From JBOGEB01 sp050743125 (GTDB taxonomy: Bacteria; Actinomycetota; Nitriliruptoria; Euzebyales; Egibacteraceae), in assembly GCA_050743125.1 (NCBI GenBank), contig JBOGEB010000012.1:1-46508 (forward strand): a stretch of DNA of 46,508 bases, written 5' to 3'. Numbering within the stretch: the stretch's first letter is position 1; the number at the start of each line of letters is the position of its first letter. The notes below the pieces were generated by a model. It saw only the letters and a program-made list of their open reading frames with translations, was not told the DNA's origin and searched no databases. Shown here piece by piece: positions 31,489 to 42,169 of this stretch. The position numbers and the translations under genes are program-made.

Positions 31489-34430
31489 TGCTCGGGATAG
31501 TGATCGTCGCAGATCCAGAGGAAATCGCCTGACGGGTTCTGCACACGGCGAAGACCGCCGAAGGACCGGGACGGGTCACGCTCGAGGAGCAACGCCCGAA
31601 ACTCTCGCAGCCCGGCCCCCTCGGCGATTGTCAATCCACTGGCAGGTTGGGTCGCGGGTTCGGCGCGGATGTTCTCTTGCGACAGTTCCGCGAGCGTGCT
31701 CATGAACTCGATCCCGTGATTGACTCTCTCCGCATCGCTCCAGACGACGCTCGCGACCGGCACCACTAAATGCAGCGTCTTGCTCACCAACCGCAGGTAT
31801 GGCGCGGCCCGGTCGAACCACTCCTTGGGGCAGGTTATGTCGTAGGTGGCTCTGTCCCAAGCGTGCTCGTTCTCCGGCTGCTCACACCAAAGCGTGAGCT
31901 GGTACTGATGCTCCCAAAACCGTATCTTGCTCCAGGCGGACTCTGTTCGGGCGAGGGTGAACAGTCGGGGACAGTCAGTGACCTCGGTGCTGACCACTCG
32001 CAGGATCCTGCGCACTTGATTCGCGATGGAGGCGGTGTACCTCCCGATGTCGTCAACGCCGTCTCTCAGTTTCTGGAGAATCTCATCAACCTGCTGCTGC
32101 AGGGTGGGGCCTGCGAACCCGGTCAGCAGCAAGGCGATGTCGTACAGATGGTCACATACACGGCAATCGATCTGTGCACCGTCGCGCTTGCCGCGCCGCA
32201 TCAAGGTCTGCAGTTCGAACTGGCCTGTGCAATACGTTCCGCCGCTAGAGCGCGTGGGGCAGGGTACGAGCAGCTCGTAGCTCAACCCGGGCCAGCGTCG
32301 GTTGACAAGGTGCTCGAGGCCGTCAACAAGGATGCCGAAGAAATAACCCGGCGACGGAGCGCGCACGGTCAGCGTGAGGGACTGCTCGTTGTCGAGGAGC
32401 GCAAACAGCGCTTCTGAGGAAAAGCCTTTGTGCGCGAGGAGCACGCCCCGACGCCAGTGCAGTCCGGTCGAGAAACGGTGGTTTCGCACGGTGAGCCACG
32501 CGACCAGCCCCGGTGCCACGTCGGCCATCCTGCAGACCAGCCTGAGCGTGCGGGTGTCCGGCGCCTCGCCGGGATCGTGCCATGGCAGCTTCGGCTGCTC
32601 GTAGGGGACAAGCTGGCCGACGAGGCTCTTGTGCTCCTCCGGTAGGCGGTGGGAGACGTCGAACTTTTCCATCAGCCGCAGGAAGTAGGGGTGGTACTCG
32701 CTTGCATAGTTGACCTGAGGGCGCTGCCAAATGTCTTTAAGACGAGCGTGGTCGAGCACCCCGCCGGCCTGCCTTGTGGGCCGGTCCTCCAGCACATAGC
32801 TGATCGCTTTGGTCAACCATTCGGGTTGCAGGACGACGATGTCGCGCAGCCCTTCATCCGCACCGTAGTAGATGACGTGTCCAAGGTCGTGCAGCAGGCT
32901 GGCAAGCGTTCCTGTGGCCTCAGTGTCCAACGTGTGCTGCTGGCAGACGGCCACGAACTCGTCGTGGGGGATCTGCGGCTCGGGGCGCGCCAGGATCTCG
33001 TCACGAGCGGCGATCCAGCTTCTGCTCCACGACTGACCCATCTGCGGCAGCCTGGCGGCGTGGACGGCGATGGCCTGGCGCAACGTCTCAATTCCCCTGC
33101 CCGAGCAGTTGTCGATGGCGCAGTGGCCGACCAGCAGGTCCCCGAACTGTCGTTTCAGGCGCGGATAGTCCAGCTCCGGGATTTGCTCGTCAGCATGCGT
33201 TGCCACCACGATGACCCGCGCGTCCTCGCCGACGCGAAGCGTGATCCGCCGCAACCATCCCTCGACCTCGTTCTGCTCCTGTCCTTGGCGCGGCTGCCAA
33301 ACCAGCAGATAAAGCGCGCGGCGGCTGAAGAAGAACTGGTGCGTGATCCGATAGAGCTCCTGGCCGCCGAAGTCCCAGGTGTTCAAGACCATGTCGACGT
33401 CCAGATCGGGGTGTGAGAACCGAAGCACCTCACGCTCAATGCCGTGGGTAGTGGGCCGGTCCCTGATGAATGACCTGCCCTGCAGCGCGGCTACCAATGA
33501 GGTCTTGCCGACGTTGCCCTCGCCCACCAGAACCAGCTTCGCCTCATACTGGGCCTCAGCGTCTCTGAGGAGGCTGCGCTGATACGACAACAGCTGGACG
33601 GTGCCACGCGTGACGAGCTGAGGCAGGGGCTCGCGGAGAGGGTTCCCGCCGAGACGAAGCAGCAAGCGCTCGGACAGATTGCCGAACTCTGCGGGCAGCC
33701 CGGTCAGCTGATTGTCGTGGAGGTACAGCGTCCGCAGGTTGGCGAGCCGGCCGATCTCCGCGGGCAGCTCAGCCAGCCGATTGCCCTCGAGGTAGAGGTG
33801 CTGGAGGTTGGCGAGCCGGCCGATCTCTGGAGGCAGCGCGGCCAACTGATTGCCCTCCAGACCGAGGGTCCGCAGATTGGCGAGTCGGCCGATCCCCGCG
33901 GGCAGCTCGGCCAGCCGATTGCCCCGAAGGGTCAGGCTCTGGAGGTTGGCGAGCCGGTCGACCTCTGGAGGCAGCGCGGCCAGCCGATTGCCCTCGAGGT
34001 AGAGGTGCTGGAGGTTGGCGAGCCGGCCGATCTCTGGAGGTAGCGCGGCCAACTGATTGCCGTGGAGATCCACGGTCCGCAGGTTGGCGAGTTGGCCGAT
34101 CTCCGCGGGCAGCTCGGCCAGCTGATTGCCCCGGAGGGTTAAGGTCCGCAGGTTGGCGAGTTGGCCGATCTCCGCGGGCAGCTCGGCCAGCTGATTACCC
34201 TCGAGAGCCAGGGTTTGCAAGTTGGCGAGCTTCCCGATCTCTGGCGGGAGCTCGGTGAGCTGATTACCACGGAGGTCGAGGTTCTGGACCTGGATGGCCT
34301 CACCAATCTCTCGGGGCAGCTCGACCAGCTCCTGTTCCTGGAGGTTCAGGTCTTCGTGCTTTTCCTTCGCGGCCTTTTCGATGAGGCGGCGCGCCCTCCG
34401 ATATGCCCGGTCCCACGGCCTCGGGCTCAT
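31458..34430 (-). CDS. Roco protein: LRR-Roc GTPase-COR
   Basis: 990 residues. Residues about 28-260 are eleven 23-residue leucine-rich repeats of NLxxLxLxGNxLxxLPxEIGxLA type. The Roc GTPase domain follows: G1 LVLVGEGNVGKTS near residue 300, G3 NTWDFGGQELY near 348, G4 VVATHADE near 400 (THAD instead of the usual TKxD) and G5 NCSGRGIETL near 435. A COR dimerisation region runs to about 620 (VVLQPEWLTKAISYVLEDRP). The C-terminal 370 residues include cysteine pairs (CPTRSSGGTYC, CRVCDHL) that may bind zinc, and no kinase. Bacterial Roco proteins are GTP-driven dimers of mostly unknown role. It sits between polA and rpsA, genes that are close neighbours in many actinobacteria. Confidence 0.85.
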   Translation of the reverse strand: MSPRPWDRAYRRARRLIEKAAKEKHEDLNLQEQELVELPREIGEAIQVQNLDLRGNQLTELPPEIGKLANLQTLALEGNQLAELPAEIGQLANLRTLTLRGNQLAELPAEIGQLANLRTVDLHGNQLAALPPEIGRLANLQHLYLEGNRLAALPPEVDRLANLQSLTLRGNRLAELPAGIGRLANLRTLGLEGNQLAALPPEIGRLANLQHLYLEGNRLAELPAEIGRLANLRTLYLHDNQLTGLPAEFGNLSERLLLRLGGNPLREPLPQLVTRGTVQLLSYQRSLLRDAEAQYEAKLVLVGEGNVGKTSLVAALQGRSFIRDRPTTHGIEREVLRFSHPDLDVDMVLNTWDFGGQELYRITHQFFFSRRALYLLVWQPRQGQEQNEVEGWLRRITLRVGEDARVIVVATHADEQIPELDYPRLKRQFGDLLVGHCAIDNCSGRGIETLRQAIAVHAARLPQMGQSWSRSWIAARDEILARPEPQIPHDEFVAVCQQHTLDTEATGTLASLLHDLGHVIYYGADEGLRDIVVLQPEWLTKAISYVLEDRPTRQAGGVLDHARLKDIWQRPQVNYASEYHPYFLRLMEKFDVSHRLPEEHKSLVGQLVPYEQPKLPWHDPGEAPDTRTLRLVCRMADVAPGLVAWLTVRNHRFSTGLHWRRGVLLAHKGFSSEALFALLDNEQSLTLTVRAPSPGYFFGILVDGLEHLVNRRWPGLSYELLVPCPTRSSGGTYCTGQFELQTLMRRGKRDGAQIDCRVCDHLYDIALLLTGFAGPTLQQQVDEILQKLRDGVDDIGRYTASIANQVRRILRVVSTEVTDCPRLFTLARTESAWSKIRFWEHQYQLTLWCEQPENEHAWDRATYDITCPKEWFDRAAPYLRLVSKTLHLVVPVASVVWSDAERVNHGIEFMSTLAELSQENIRAEPATQPASGLTIAEGAGLREFRALLLERDPSRSFGGLRRVQNPSGDFLWICDDHYPEHHPGLPDLSG
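33660..34330 (-). repeat. 69-bp tandem DNA repeats encoding the leucine-rich repeats
   Basis: About ten units of 69 bp, each containing stretches such as GGAGGTTGGCGAGCCGGCCG or close variants and CAGCCGATTGCCCT. The units are much more alike than is usual for old leucine-rich repeats, so recent duplication or gene conversion is likely. Boundaries are approximate. Confidence 0.8.
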
Positions 34431-34527
34431 CTCCGGCCCCCTCTCGCCTCACATCGGGTCCCTGCGCTCCATGCTCGCAGGAGCTGCCCGAACTCACCGC
34501 CGTCGCTGCATCGGCGAGGGCGAGTAT

Positions 34528-37212
34528 TCAGTGTTTCTCGGCCTCGGCCCAGGAGGGGCCGGAGGCGGTGTCGACCTCAAGGGGGACGGTGAGGTCGGCG
34601 ACGCCGGCCATCGTTTCGACGAGCAGGGCGCGGAGCTGGTCCTGCTCGCCCGGGGCGGTCTCGCAGACGAGCTCGTCGTGGACCTGCAGGAGGAGCTGGG
34701 AGCCCATGCCCGCCATGCGCGCGCGCACCGCGACCATCGCACGCTTGATGATGTCGGCGGCGGTGCCCTGGATCGGCGCGTTGAGCGCCATGCGCTCGGC
34801 CATCTCGCGGCGCTGGCGGTTGTCGCTCATCAGGTCGGGCAGGTAGCGTCGCCGGCCGAACAGCGTCGAGGTGTAGCCGTCGTGACGGGCGGCCTCGACG
34901 ACCCCCTGCAGGTAGTCCCGTACGCCGGGGAAGCGCGCGAAGTACGCGTCCATCAGCTCGCGCGCCTCGTCGGGCGGGATGTGGAGCTGCTGGGACAGGC
35001 CGAACGCCGACAGCCCGTAGGCCAGCCCGTACGTCATGCCCTTGATCCGGCTCCGCAGCGTGGTGTCGACCGCGTCGACCGGCAGGTCCCAGACCATCGC
35101 TGCAGTCGTGGCATGGATGTCCTCGCCTGAGGTGAACGCCTCGAGCAGCCCCTTGTCCCCGGACAAGTGCGCCATGACTCGCAGCTCGATCTGCGAATAG
35201 TCGGCGACGAGCAGGCTGTCGAACCCCACCCCGGGCACGAACGCCCGGCGGATCTCCCGGCCGCTGATCGAGCGGATCGGGATGTTCTGGATATTCGGGT
35301 TCTGGCTCGACAGCCGCCCGGTGACCGCGACGGTCTGGTTGAACTCGGCGTGGATGCGCCCGGTGCCGGGATCGACCAGCGGCGGCAGCGCGTCCGCGTA
35401 CGTGCTTTTGAGCTTCGACACCTCCCGGTACTCCAAGAGCAGCTCGACGATGGGGTGCGTGTCGGTGATCGTGGACAGCGCGACCGCGTCGGTCGAGTAG
35501 CCGGTCTTGATCCGCTTCGTCTTCGGCAGCCTGAGCTGCTCGAACAGGATCTGCTGGAGCTGGCGCGGCGAGTCCAGGTTGAACTCGCATTCGGCGAGCG
35601 CGTAGATCCGCTCCCGCAACCCGGCCATACGGTCGCCGAGCCGCTCCCCCAGCTCGGCGAGCACCTCCAGATCGACGGCGATGCCCGTCTGCTCCATGTC
35701 CGCGAGCACTGGCACGAGCGGCAGCTCGAGCTCGGTGAGCAGCAGGGTCTGGTCCCGTGCGGCGAGTTCCCCCGCCAGGATCTTCGCCAAGTCGAGCACC
35801 GCCTGGGCGCGCAGGCAGCGGTCAGCCTCCAGCTCGCCACACCGCTCGTCGAGCGCCATCGACAGCTGCGCGGGACCCTCCCTCGTCAGCTCTTTGTTGA
35901 GGTACTGGAGCGCCAGCGGGGCCAGGTCGTACGTCCGCTGCTGCGGTGAGACGAGGTAGGCGGCGAGTTCGGTGTCCATCCGGACGCCGTCCACGGCCCA
36001 GCCCCGGCTGCGCGCGGCGTGGAGCAGCGACTTGAGGTCGTGGACGAGCAATCCCCGCCCCGGGTCGGCGAGCGCGGCGGCGAGCGCGGCGAGGTCCGGC
36101 TCGGCGAGGTCGTCCAGGCAGCCCGTCGCGGGGCGCGCCCCCTCGGCCGCTACCGCGACCGCGACGAAGCGGGCCTGGGGCGGCCGGTGATCGGTGAACG
36201 GCACGACCGCGAGCGGTGCGGCGTCCGGCAGGTCCGCGAGCCAGCGCGCGAGCCCGCCCGGGCGCAGCAGCAGCGGCTCGGCGGCGAAGGCGCCCGCCTC
36301 CTGGGCGGTCTGCGTCGTGAGCACCTGCTCGCTGAGCCGGTCCCACAGCGAGCGGAACTCCAACGTATGGAACAACCGCCGCACCGCGTCGGGGTCGACG
36401 TCGCCCATCCGCAGCGCCTCGACCGGCAGCGGCAGCGGCAGGTCGCGGCGCAGCGCCGTGACCGCGTAGCCGTCGAGGACGTTCTGCCGGTGCTCACCGA
36501 GCACAGCCGGGAGCTTGCGGCCCTTGACCCGATCGAGGTTCGCGAACACGCCTTCGAGGTCACCGAAGTCGGCCAGCAGCCGCGCGGCGGTCTTCTCCCC
36601 CACCCCCGGCACGCCAGGGATGTTGTCCGAAGGGTCCCCGCGCAGCGCGGCGAGCATCGCGTACCGGTCAGGTGGGACCCCGTAGCGCTCCTGGACCGCC
36701 GCGGCGTCCATGAGCACGGTGTCGCTGATCCCACGCCGCGTGTAGAGGACCGTCGTGCGCTCGTCGATCAGCTGGAAGGCGTCCCGGTCCCCGGTCACCA
36801 CGAGGGTGTCCCAGCCAGCCTCGGCGGCAAGGCCGGTGTAGCTCGCGATGACGTCGTCGGCCTCGCAGTCGTCCACCGCGACCGTGGGGATCGCGAGCGC
36901 GGCCAGCACCTCGTCGATCAGCGGGATCTGGGAGCGGAACGTGTCCGGGCTCTCGGTCCGGTTCGCCTTGTACTCGGGCAACAGCGCGAGCCGCTCCTGC
37001 GGCCGCCCCCGGTCGAACGCGACGGCGATCCCGTCGGGGCGCTGCTCGGCGAGCAGCTTGATGAGCATGCTCGTGAAGCCGTAGACCGCGTTCGTGACCT
37101 GCCCCGTCGTCGTGCGCAGGTCGTCAGGCAGCGCATAGAACGCCCGGTACGCGAGGCTGAAGCCGTCGAGCAGCGCGAGCAGCGGCCGGTTGCGGAGCGT
37201 TGGTCCAGGCAC
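34528..37212 (-). CDS. polA: DNA polymerase I
   Basis: 894 residues from GTG 37212. The N-terminal 5'-3' exonuclease (about 1-290) has LALLDGFSLAYRAFYAL and the GDRDAFQLI and PGVPGVGEKTAARLL motifs. The central 3'-5' exonuclease-like domain lacks the DxE catalytic residues (LAVVPFTDHRPPQA in that position), as in other actinobacteria, so no proofreading is expected. The polymerase domain has motif A DYSQIELRVMAHLSGD near residue 665, motif B KGMTYGLAYG near 722 and motif C LQVHDELVCE near 840. It functions in Okazaki-fragment processing and repair. It is followed by the Roco gene 98 bases downstream. Confidence 0.97.
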   Translation of the reverse strand: MPGPTLRNRPLLALLDGFSLAYRAFYALPDDLRTTTGQVTNAVYGFTSMLIKLLAEQRPDGIAVAFDRGRPQERLALLPEYKANRTESPDTFRSQIPLIDEVLAALAIPTVAVDDCEADDVIASYTGLAAEAGWDTLVVTGDRDAFQLIDERTTVLYTRRGISDTVLMDAAAVQERYGVPPDRYAMLAALRGDPSDNIPGVPGVGEKTAARLLADFGDLEGVFANLDRVKGRKLPAVLGEHRQNVLDGYAVTALRRDLPLPLPVEALRMGDVDPDAVRRLFHTLEFRSLWDRLSEQVLTTQTAQEAGAFAAEPLLLRPGGLARWLADLPDAAPLAVVPFTDHRPPQARFVAVAVAAEGARPATGCLDDLAEPDLAALAAALADPGRGLLVHDLKSLLHAARSRGWAVDGVRMDTELAAYLVSPQQRTYDLAPLALQYLNKELTREGPAQLSMALDERCGELEADRCLRAQAVLDLAKILAGELAARDQTLLLTELELPLVPVLADMEQTGIAVDLEVLAELGERLGDRMAGLRERIYALAECEFNLDSPRQLQQILFEQLRLPKTKRIKTGYSTDAVALSTITDTHPIVELLLEYREVSKLKSTYADALPPLVDPGTGRIHAEFNQTVAVTGRLSSQNPNIQNIPIRSISGREIRRAFVPGVGFDSLLVADYSQIELRVMAHLSGDKGLLEAFTSGEDIHATTAAMVWDLPVDAVDTTLRSRIKGMTYGLAYGLSAFGLSQQLHIPPDEARELMDAYFARFPGVRDYLQGVVEAARHDGYTSTLFGRRRYLPDLMSDNRQRREMAERMALNAPIQGTAADIIKRAMVAVRARMAGMGSQLLLQVHDELVCETAPGEQDQLRALLVETMAGVADLTVPLEVDTASGPSWAEAEKH

Positions 37213-37246
37213 GGGGGGATCGTAGCTGGTGGCCTGCCGATGCCGT

Positions 37247-38389
37247 TCACTCGACCGGCCCCACCGGGGTGATCACGCCGTCTTTGACCTGGTACATGAA
37301 GATCCTCTGGTCGCCCACCTCACCGCGCTGGTCGAACTTGATCTGCTTCGTGATCCCGGCGTAGTCGACCGAGTCGAGGAACCGGTTGATCGACGTCCGA
37401 TCCGCACTCCCCGCCTTGACCGCCTCCAGCAGCACGTTGGCCGCGTCGTAGCCCTCGGCCGAGTACGTGCCGGGCTCGACGTTGAACGCCCTCTGGTAAG
37501 CGTCGCGGAACTGCTCCCCGTTCCTCACGTCCTTCAGCGGCGCGCACGGACAGGTCAGGTACGCGCCCTCGGCCGCCGGCCGCCCAGCCACACTGACGAG
37601 CTGGGGGTCGTTCGCGCCGTCGTCGGAGACGAAGGTGGCCTGCACCCCCGCGTCGCGCAGCTGCTTGAGCAAGCGGCCGCCCTCGGCGTAGTAGCCGCCG
37701 TAGAAGATCACGTCGGCTCCGGAGCTCTTCACGCCGTTGACCGTGCTGGAGTAATCCTGCGCCGTGGTGTCGACCGCGTCGTTGAAGCTCACCGCGCTCC
37801 CCAACTGCTGACGGACGATGTCCGCAATGCCCTTGCCGTACTCGCTCTTGTCGTCGATGACCGCGACCTTCGTGCCCCTCAGCGTCTCCGCGATGTACCT
37901 CGCGGCTGCCGGGCCTTGCGCGTCGTCGTTGCCGACCACCCGGTGGAAGATGCCCCAGCCGCTCTGCGCCAACGCGGGATTCGTCGCTATCGTCACGATC
38001 GGCAGGCCCGCCTCGTTGAAGATCGGGTTCGCGACCCTGGACTCCCCGGAGTATGCGGGCCCGACGATCGCGACCACCCGCTGGTCCAGGACCGCCTTCT
38101 GGGCCAGCCCCGGAGCCTGGTCAGGGCTGCCCTGCGAGTCGAACTGCACGAGTTCGACGTTGCACGCGGGGCCGGCCGCGTTGTACTGGTCGATCGCGAG
38201 CCTTGCCCCGTTGCGAAGGTTGACCCCCAGCTGGGGGCTGTTGGGTCCGGTGAGCGCGCCGAAGAACCCGATCGCGACCCCGCCTTGCGGGCACCTGTCA
38301 GTGCTCGAGCCTCCGCCCCGCGCGCAGGCGACGGCAAGCAGCATGACCACGCACGGCAGCGCAACCGTCCACCAGGGCCGAGGCCTCAC
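37247..38389 (-). CDS. livK: Branched-chain amino-acid binding lipoprotein, operon-distal copy
   Basis: 380 residues. GTG 38389 overlaps the livF stop (GTGA). A signal peptide with lipobox LAVAC is followed by a linker and the type-I binding fold: GVAIGFFGALTGPNSPQLGV near residue 40, AIVGPAYSGESRVANPIFNE near 105 and KVAVIDDKSEYGKGIADIVR near 175. It is a near-duplicate of the binding protein at 42231-43391, with long stretches of DNA almost identical (for example the 37700-37900 part against 42690-42890). It delivers a ligand to the LivHMGF transporter. The ATG-less start and last position in the operon suggest lower expression than the first copy. Confidence 0.9.
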   Translation of the reverse strand: MRPRPWWTVALPCVVMLLAVACARGGGSSTDRCPQGGVAIGFFGALTGPNSPQLGVNLRNGARLAIDQYNAAGPACNVELVQFDSQGSPDQAPGLAQKAVLDQRVVAIVGPAYSGESRVANPIFNEAGLPIVTIATNPALAQSGWGIFHRVVGNDDAQGPAAARYIAETLRGTKVAVIDDKSEYGKGIADIVRQQLGSAVSFNDAVDTTAQDYSSTVNGVKSSGADVIFYGGYYAEGGRLLKQLRDAGVQATFVSDDGANDPQLVSVAGRPAAEGAYLTCPCAPLKDVRNGEQFRDAYQRAFNVEPGTYSAEGYDAANVLLEAVKAGSADRTSINRFLDSVDYAGITKQIKFDQRGEVGDQRIFMYQVKDGVITPVGPVE

Positions 38390-39103
38390 ACCGCCTCGCC
38401 CCCTGTTCCGAGGTAGGCGGCACGGACACTCTCGTCGTCGAGCAGCTCGGCGGCGAGGTCGCTCTTGGTGATCGCGCCCGTCTCCAGCACGTAGGCACGT
38501 TGGGCGGCCTGGAGGGCCATGGCCGCGTTCTGCTCGACCAGCAGGATGGTCGTGCCCTGCTGATTGATCTCGCTGATGATTTGGAAAATCTGCTTGACGA
38601 GCTTGGGAGCCAGCCCCATGGAGGGCTCGTCGAGGAGGAGGAGCTGCGGCCGGGCCATGAGCGCGCGGCCGATGGCGAGCATCTGCTGCTCGCCGCCGGA
38701 GAGCGTGCCGCCCGGCTGGCTCCGCCGCTCCGCGAGAAGGGGGAACAGGTCGAAGACACGGTCGAAGTCTGCGGCCAGCTCGGCCTTCTTCGTGCGGTGG
38801 CGGGCGTAGCAGCCCATCTCGAGGTTCTCTCTCACCGTCATGCCCGGGAAGATTTTGCGGCCCTCGGGCGCTTGGCTGATGCCCATCTCAACCCGGCGGT
38901 ACGCAGGTTGGCGGCTGATGTCGTCGCCCTTGAACCGGATCGTGCCCGACGTGAGCGGACGGATGCCGGAGATCGTTTTCAGCGTGGTCGTCTTGCCCGC
39001 GCCGTTGCTGCCGATGAGCGTGACAACCTCGCCCTCATCGACGTCCAAGGACATGCCCCGCAGGGCCTGGATCCTGCCGTAGTGGACGACGACATCGGTG
39101 AGC

Positions 39104-39114
<11 letters not shown>
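38386..39114 (-). CDS. livF: Branched-chain amino-acid ABC transporter ATPase LivF
   Basis: 242 residues from ATG 39114. ABC motifs: Walker A GSNGAGKTTT near residue 35, Q-loop ISQAPEGRKIFPGMTVREN near 80, signature LSGGEQQML near 137 and Walker B LLLLDEPSMGLAP near 157. The short LivF form is recognisable by the EGR(K)IF motif. The start overlaps the livG stop by 11 bases and the stop overlaps the second binding-protein gene. It drives import through LivH/LivM. Confidence 0.95.
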
Positions 39115-39893
<779 letters not shown>

Positions 39894-39910
<17 letters not shown>

Positions 39911-41211
39911 CTTCAGTGCCCGTTTCGGTTTCAGTGCCCGTTTCGGTTTCAGTGCCCGTTTCGGTTTCAGTGCCCGTTTCGGTNNNNNNNNNNNNNNNNN
40001 NNNNNNNNNNNNNNNNNNNNNNNNNNNNNNNNNNNNNNNNNNNNNNNNNNNNNNNNNNNNNNNNNNNNNNNNNNNNNNNNNNNTTCAGTGCCCGTTTCGG
40101 TTTCAGTGCCCGTTTCGGTTTCAGTGCCCGTTTCGGTTTCAGTGCCCGTTTCGGTGCCAAACCCGCCGGGCACTCCGGCCGCCTGAGCATGAGCAAGCTC
40201 AGCGGTGCGCCGCCGGCTGGGGATCAGCCCCTGCGGCCGGAACACCATCATCCCGACGAGCACCGCTCCGAACACGAGCACCCGCAGCTCCTGGAACCCG
40301 CGGAAGCGCTCCGGCAGGTAGGCGACGACCACCGCCCCGACGATCACGCCCGCCAGGTTGCCGGACCCGCCGAGCACGACTGCCGACAGGAACAGGATCG
40401 ACAGAATCAGCGTGAAGTTGTCCGGGGTGATCGCGATGACCTTGGACGCGAACAAACAGCCGCCCATCCCGCCGATCCCCGCCCCGATCGCGAACGCCCA
40501 GAGCTTGAACCGGAAGGTCGGGACACCCATGAGCTCGGCCGCGTCCTCGTCCTCCCGGATCGCCGTCCACGCGCGGCCCACCCGGCTCCGCTCGAGCCGG
40601 CGGACGAGGAACACGACGAGGATGATGAACGAGAGCAAGAGCCAGTAGTAGGGCTTGGGGTCGAGCACCCCGAACGTGATGCCGGCGGCGTCCGGCGGGT
40701 GCGGGATCCCCGCGATCCCACGCGGGCCACCGAGCGCGTCGGTGTTCCGGGCAGTGAGGCGGATGATCTCCCCGAAGCCGAGCGTCACGATCGCGAGGTA
40801 GTCCCCGCGCAGCCGGAGCGTCGGCGTGCCCAATACGACGCCCGCAAGTAGGGACAGGACGACGGCGATCGGCAGGATCAACCAGAACGACAGGCCGGCC
40901 GCCACGCCCAGCTTCGCCATCGTGTAGGCGCCGATCGCGAAAAACGCGACGTACCCGAGGTCGAGCAGACCGGCCTGGCCGACGACGACGTTGAGGCCGA
41001 TCGCCATGAGCACGTAGATGCCGACCGGGAAGAACAGCACGCTCGCAAAGTCTGAGCCCGGCGTGTCGAGGATCGGGATCTTCAGCGCGGGGAGCGCGTA
41101 GAGGAACGCGACGCCGACGACGCGCAGCGCCAGCCGTGCCCAGCCTTGAAGCGACGCCCAGCGCGCGACGGCTCTGCCCCGAAGGACAGCGAGCGCATTC
41201 ATGCTCGTCAC
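39894..41211 (-). CDS. livM: Branched-chain amino-acid ABC permease LivM with a repetitive C-terminal tail, interrupted by an assembly gap
   Basis: GTG 41211 overlaps the livH stop (GTGA); ATG 41202 is an alternative. About eight membrane helices occupy residues 25-330 (FFPVGIYVLMAIGLNVVVGQ; LGYVAFFAIGAYTMAKL; GNLAGVIVGAVVVAYLPE). The LivM signature loop is ERSRVGRAWTAIREDEDAAE near residue 210. After RPQGLIPSRRR comes a tail of GTETET repeats encoded by 18-bp units on both sides of a 100-N gap; it ends GGQFD and a TGA at 39896-39894. The gap is not a multiple of three as written, so the frame across it cannot be followed. The permease part is normal; the tail is unusual for LivM. Confidence 0.88.
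39912..40155 (-). repeat. 18-bp tandem repeat array at the livM 3' end
   Basis: Four exact copies of TTCAGTGCCCGTTTCGGT (plus-strand sense) at 39912-39983 and four at 40084-40155, with the gap between. The unit encodes GTETET on the minus strand. Perfect identity of all visible copies suggests recent expansion and explains why the assembly broke here; true copy number is unknown but at least eight. No spacers exist, so it is not CRISPR. Confidence 0.95.
39984..40083. other. Assembly gap (100 N) inside the livM repeat
   Basis: Exactly 100 N with the same 18-bp repeat on both sides: a collapse point of the assembly rather than a real sequence boundary. Confidence 1.
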
Positions 41212-42161
41212 ACTCGGGCCACGCCGAGTGACTCACCGAGCAATCCGGTGGGCCGGAACATCAAGACGATGACGAGGACGGAGAACGCAATGACATCCTT
41301 CCACTCGGAGCCCCAGACCGCCGCCCCGTAGTTTTCGATCAGCCCGAGTGCCAGCCCGCCGAGCAGCGCGCCGCGCAGGTTGCCGATGCCGCCGAGCACG
41401 GCGGCGGTGAACGCCTTGATGCCGAGAATAAACCCGATGTCGTAGCGGGTGTTCTCGAAGAACACCAGAAACAGCAGGCCAGCGGCCCCGGCCATGATCC
41501 CGCCCAGCAGGAACGTCACAGCGACGACGCGGTCGATGTTCACGCCCATGAGCGTGGCCGTCTCCGCATCCTGGGCGACCGCCCGGATCCCGCGCCCGAG
41601 CCGGGTGCCCTTCACGAAGCGCTCGAGCACGACCATCATCACGAGGGCGGCCACGACGATGAGGAGCTTGTCTGTGCGGATGTCGGCGCCCTCGAACGTG
41701 AGCAGCCGTACCTTCGCGAGGATCCGCGGGAACGGCTCGAGGTCGCGGCCCCGCCAGCGCGCAAAGACCTCCTGCAGGAAGAGGGACGCGCCGATGGCGG
41801 AGATCAGCGCGGACAGCCGCCCCGCGCCCCGATTGCGCAAGGGGCGGTAGGCGATGCGTTCGAGCGCCACTGCCGCCAGCCCCGAGGCGGCCATCGCGAC
41901 GAGCGCGGCTCCGCCGAGGACGAGCGCCAACGACAGTCCGGTGTGCTCGGTGCCTGGGCCAGGCACGATCCCCATCCATTGGGTGGCGAACAGCGCGCTG
42001 AACGTGCCGATCATGAAAATCTCGGAATGCGCGAAGTTGATGAGCTTGAGCACCCCGTACACGAGCGTGTAACCCAACGCGATCAGCGCGTAGATCGACC
42101 CATTCGTCAGCCCGTCGACGGTCGCCGGCCAGAACAGCTTGACGAGTTCGGAAATGATCAT
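41208..42161 (-). CDS. livH: Branched-chain amino-acid ABC permease LivH
   Basis: 317 residues from ATG 42161, which AAAGGGG directly precedes. A longer frame from 42206 would be translated through the long hairpin and is less likely. Membrane protein with about eight helices; the LivH start LTNGSIYALIALGYTLVYGV, KLINFAHSEIFMIGTF and the EAA-like loop GTRLGRGIRAVAQDAETATL near residue 195 are typical. It forms the permease pore with LivM. Confidence 0.94.
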   Translation of the reverse strand: MIISELVKLFWPATVDGLTNGSIYALIALGYTLVYGVLKLINFAHSEIFMIGTFSALFATQWMGIVPGPGTEHTGLSLALVLGGAALVAMAASGLAAVALERIAYRPLRNRGAGRLSALISAIGASLFLQEVFARWRGRDLEPFPRILAKVRLLTFEGADIRTDKLLIVVAALVMMVVLERFVKGTRLGRGIRAVAQDAETATLMGVNIDRVVAVTFLLGGIMAGAAGLLFLVFFENTRYDIGFILGIKAFTAAVLGGIGNLRGALLGGLALGLIENYGAAVWGSEWKDVIAFSVLVIVLMFRPTGLLGESLGVARV

Positions 42162-42169
42162 CCCCTTTG

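Noticed and set aside
39912..40155. Possible CRISPR or satellite array at the livM end
   Set aside because: Pure 18-bp tandem units without spacers, encoding a peptide repeat in the livM frame.
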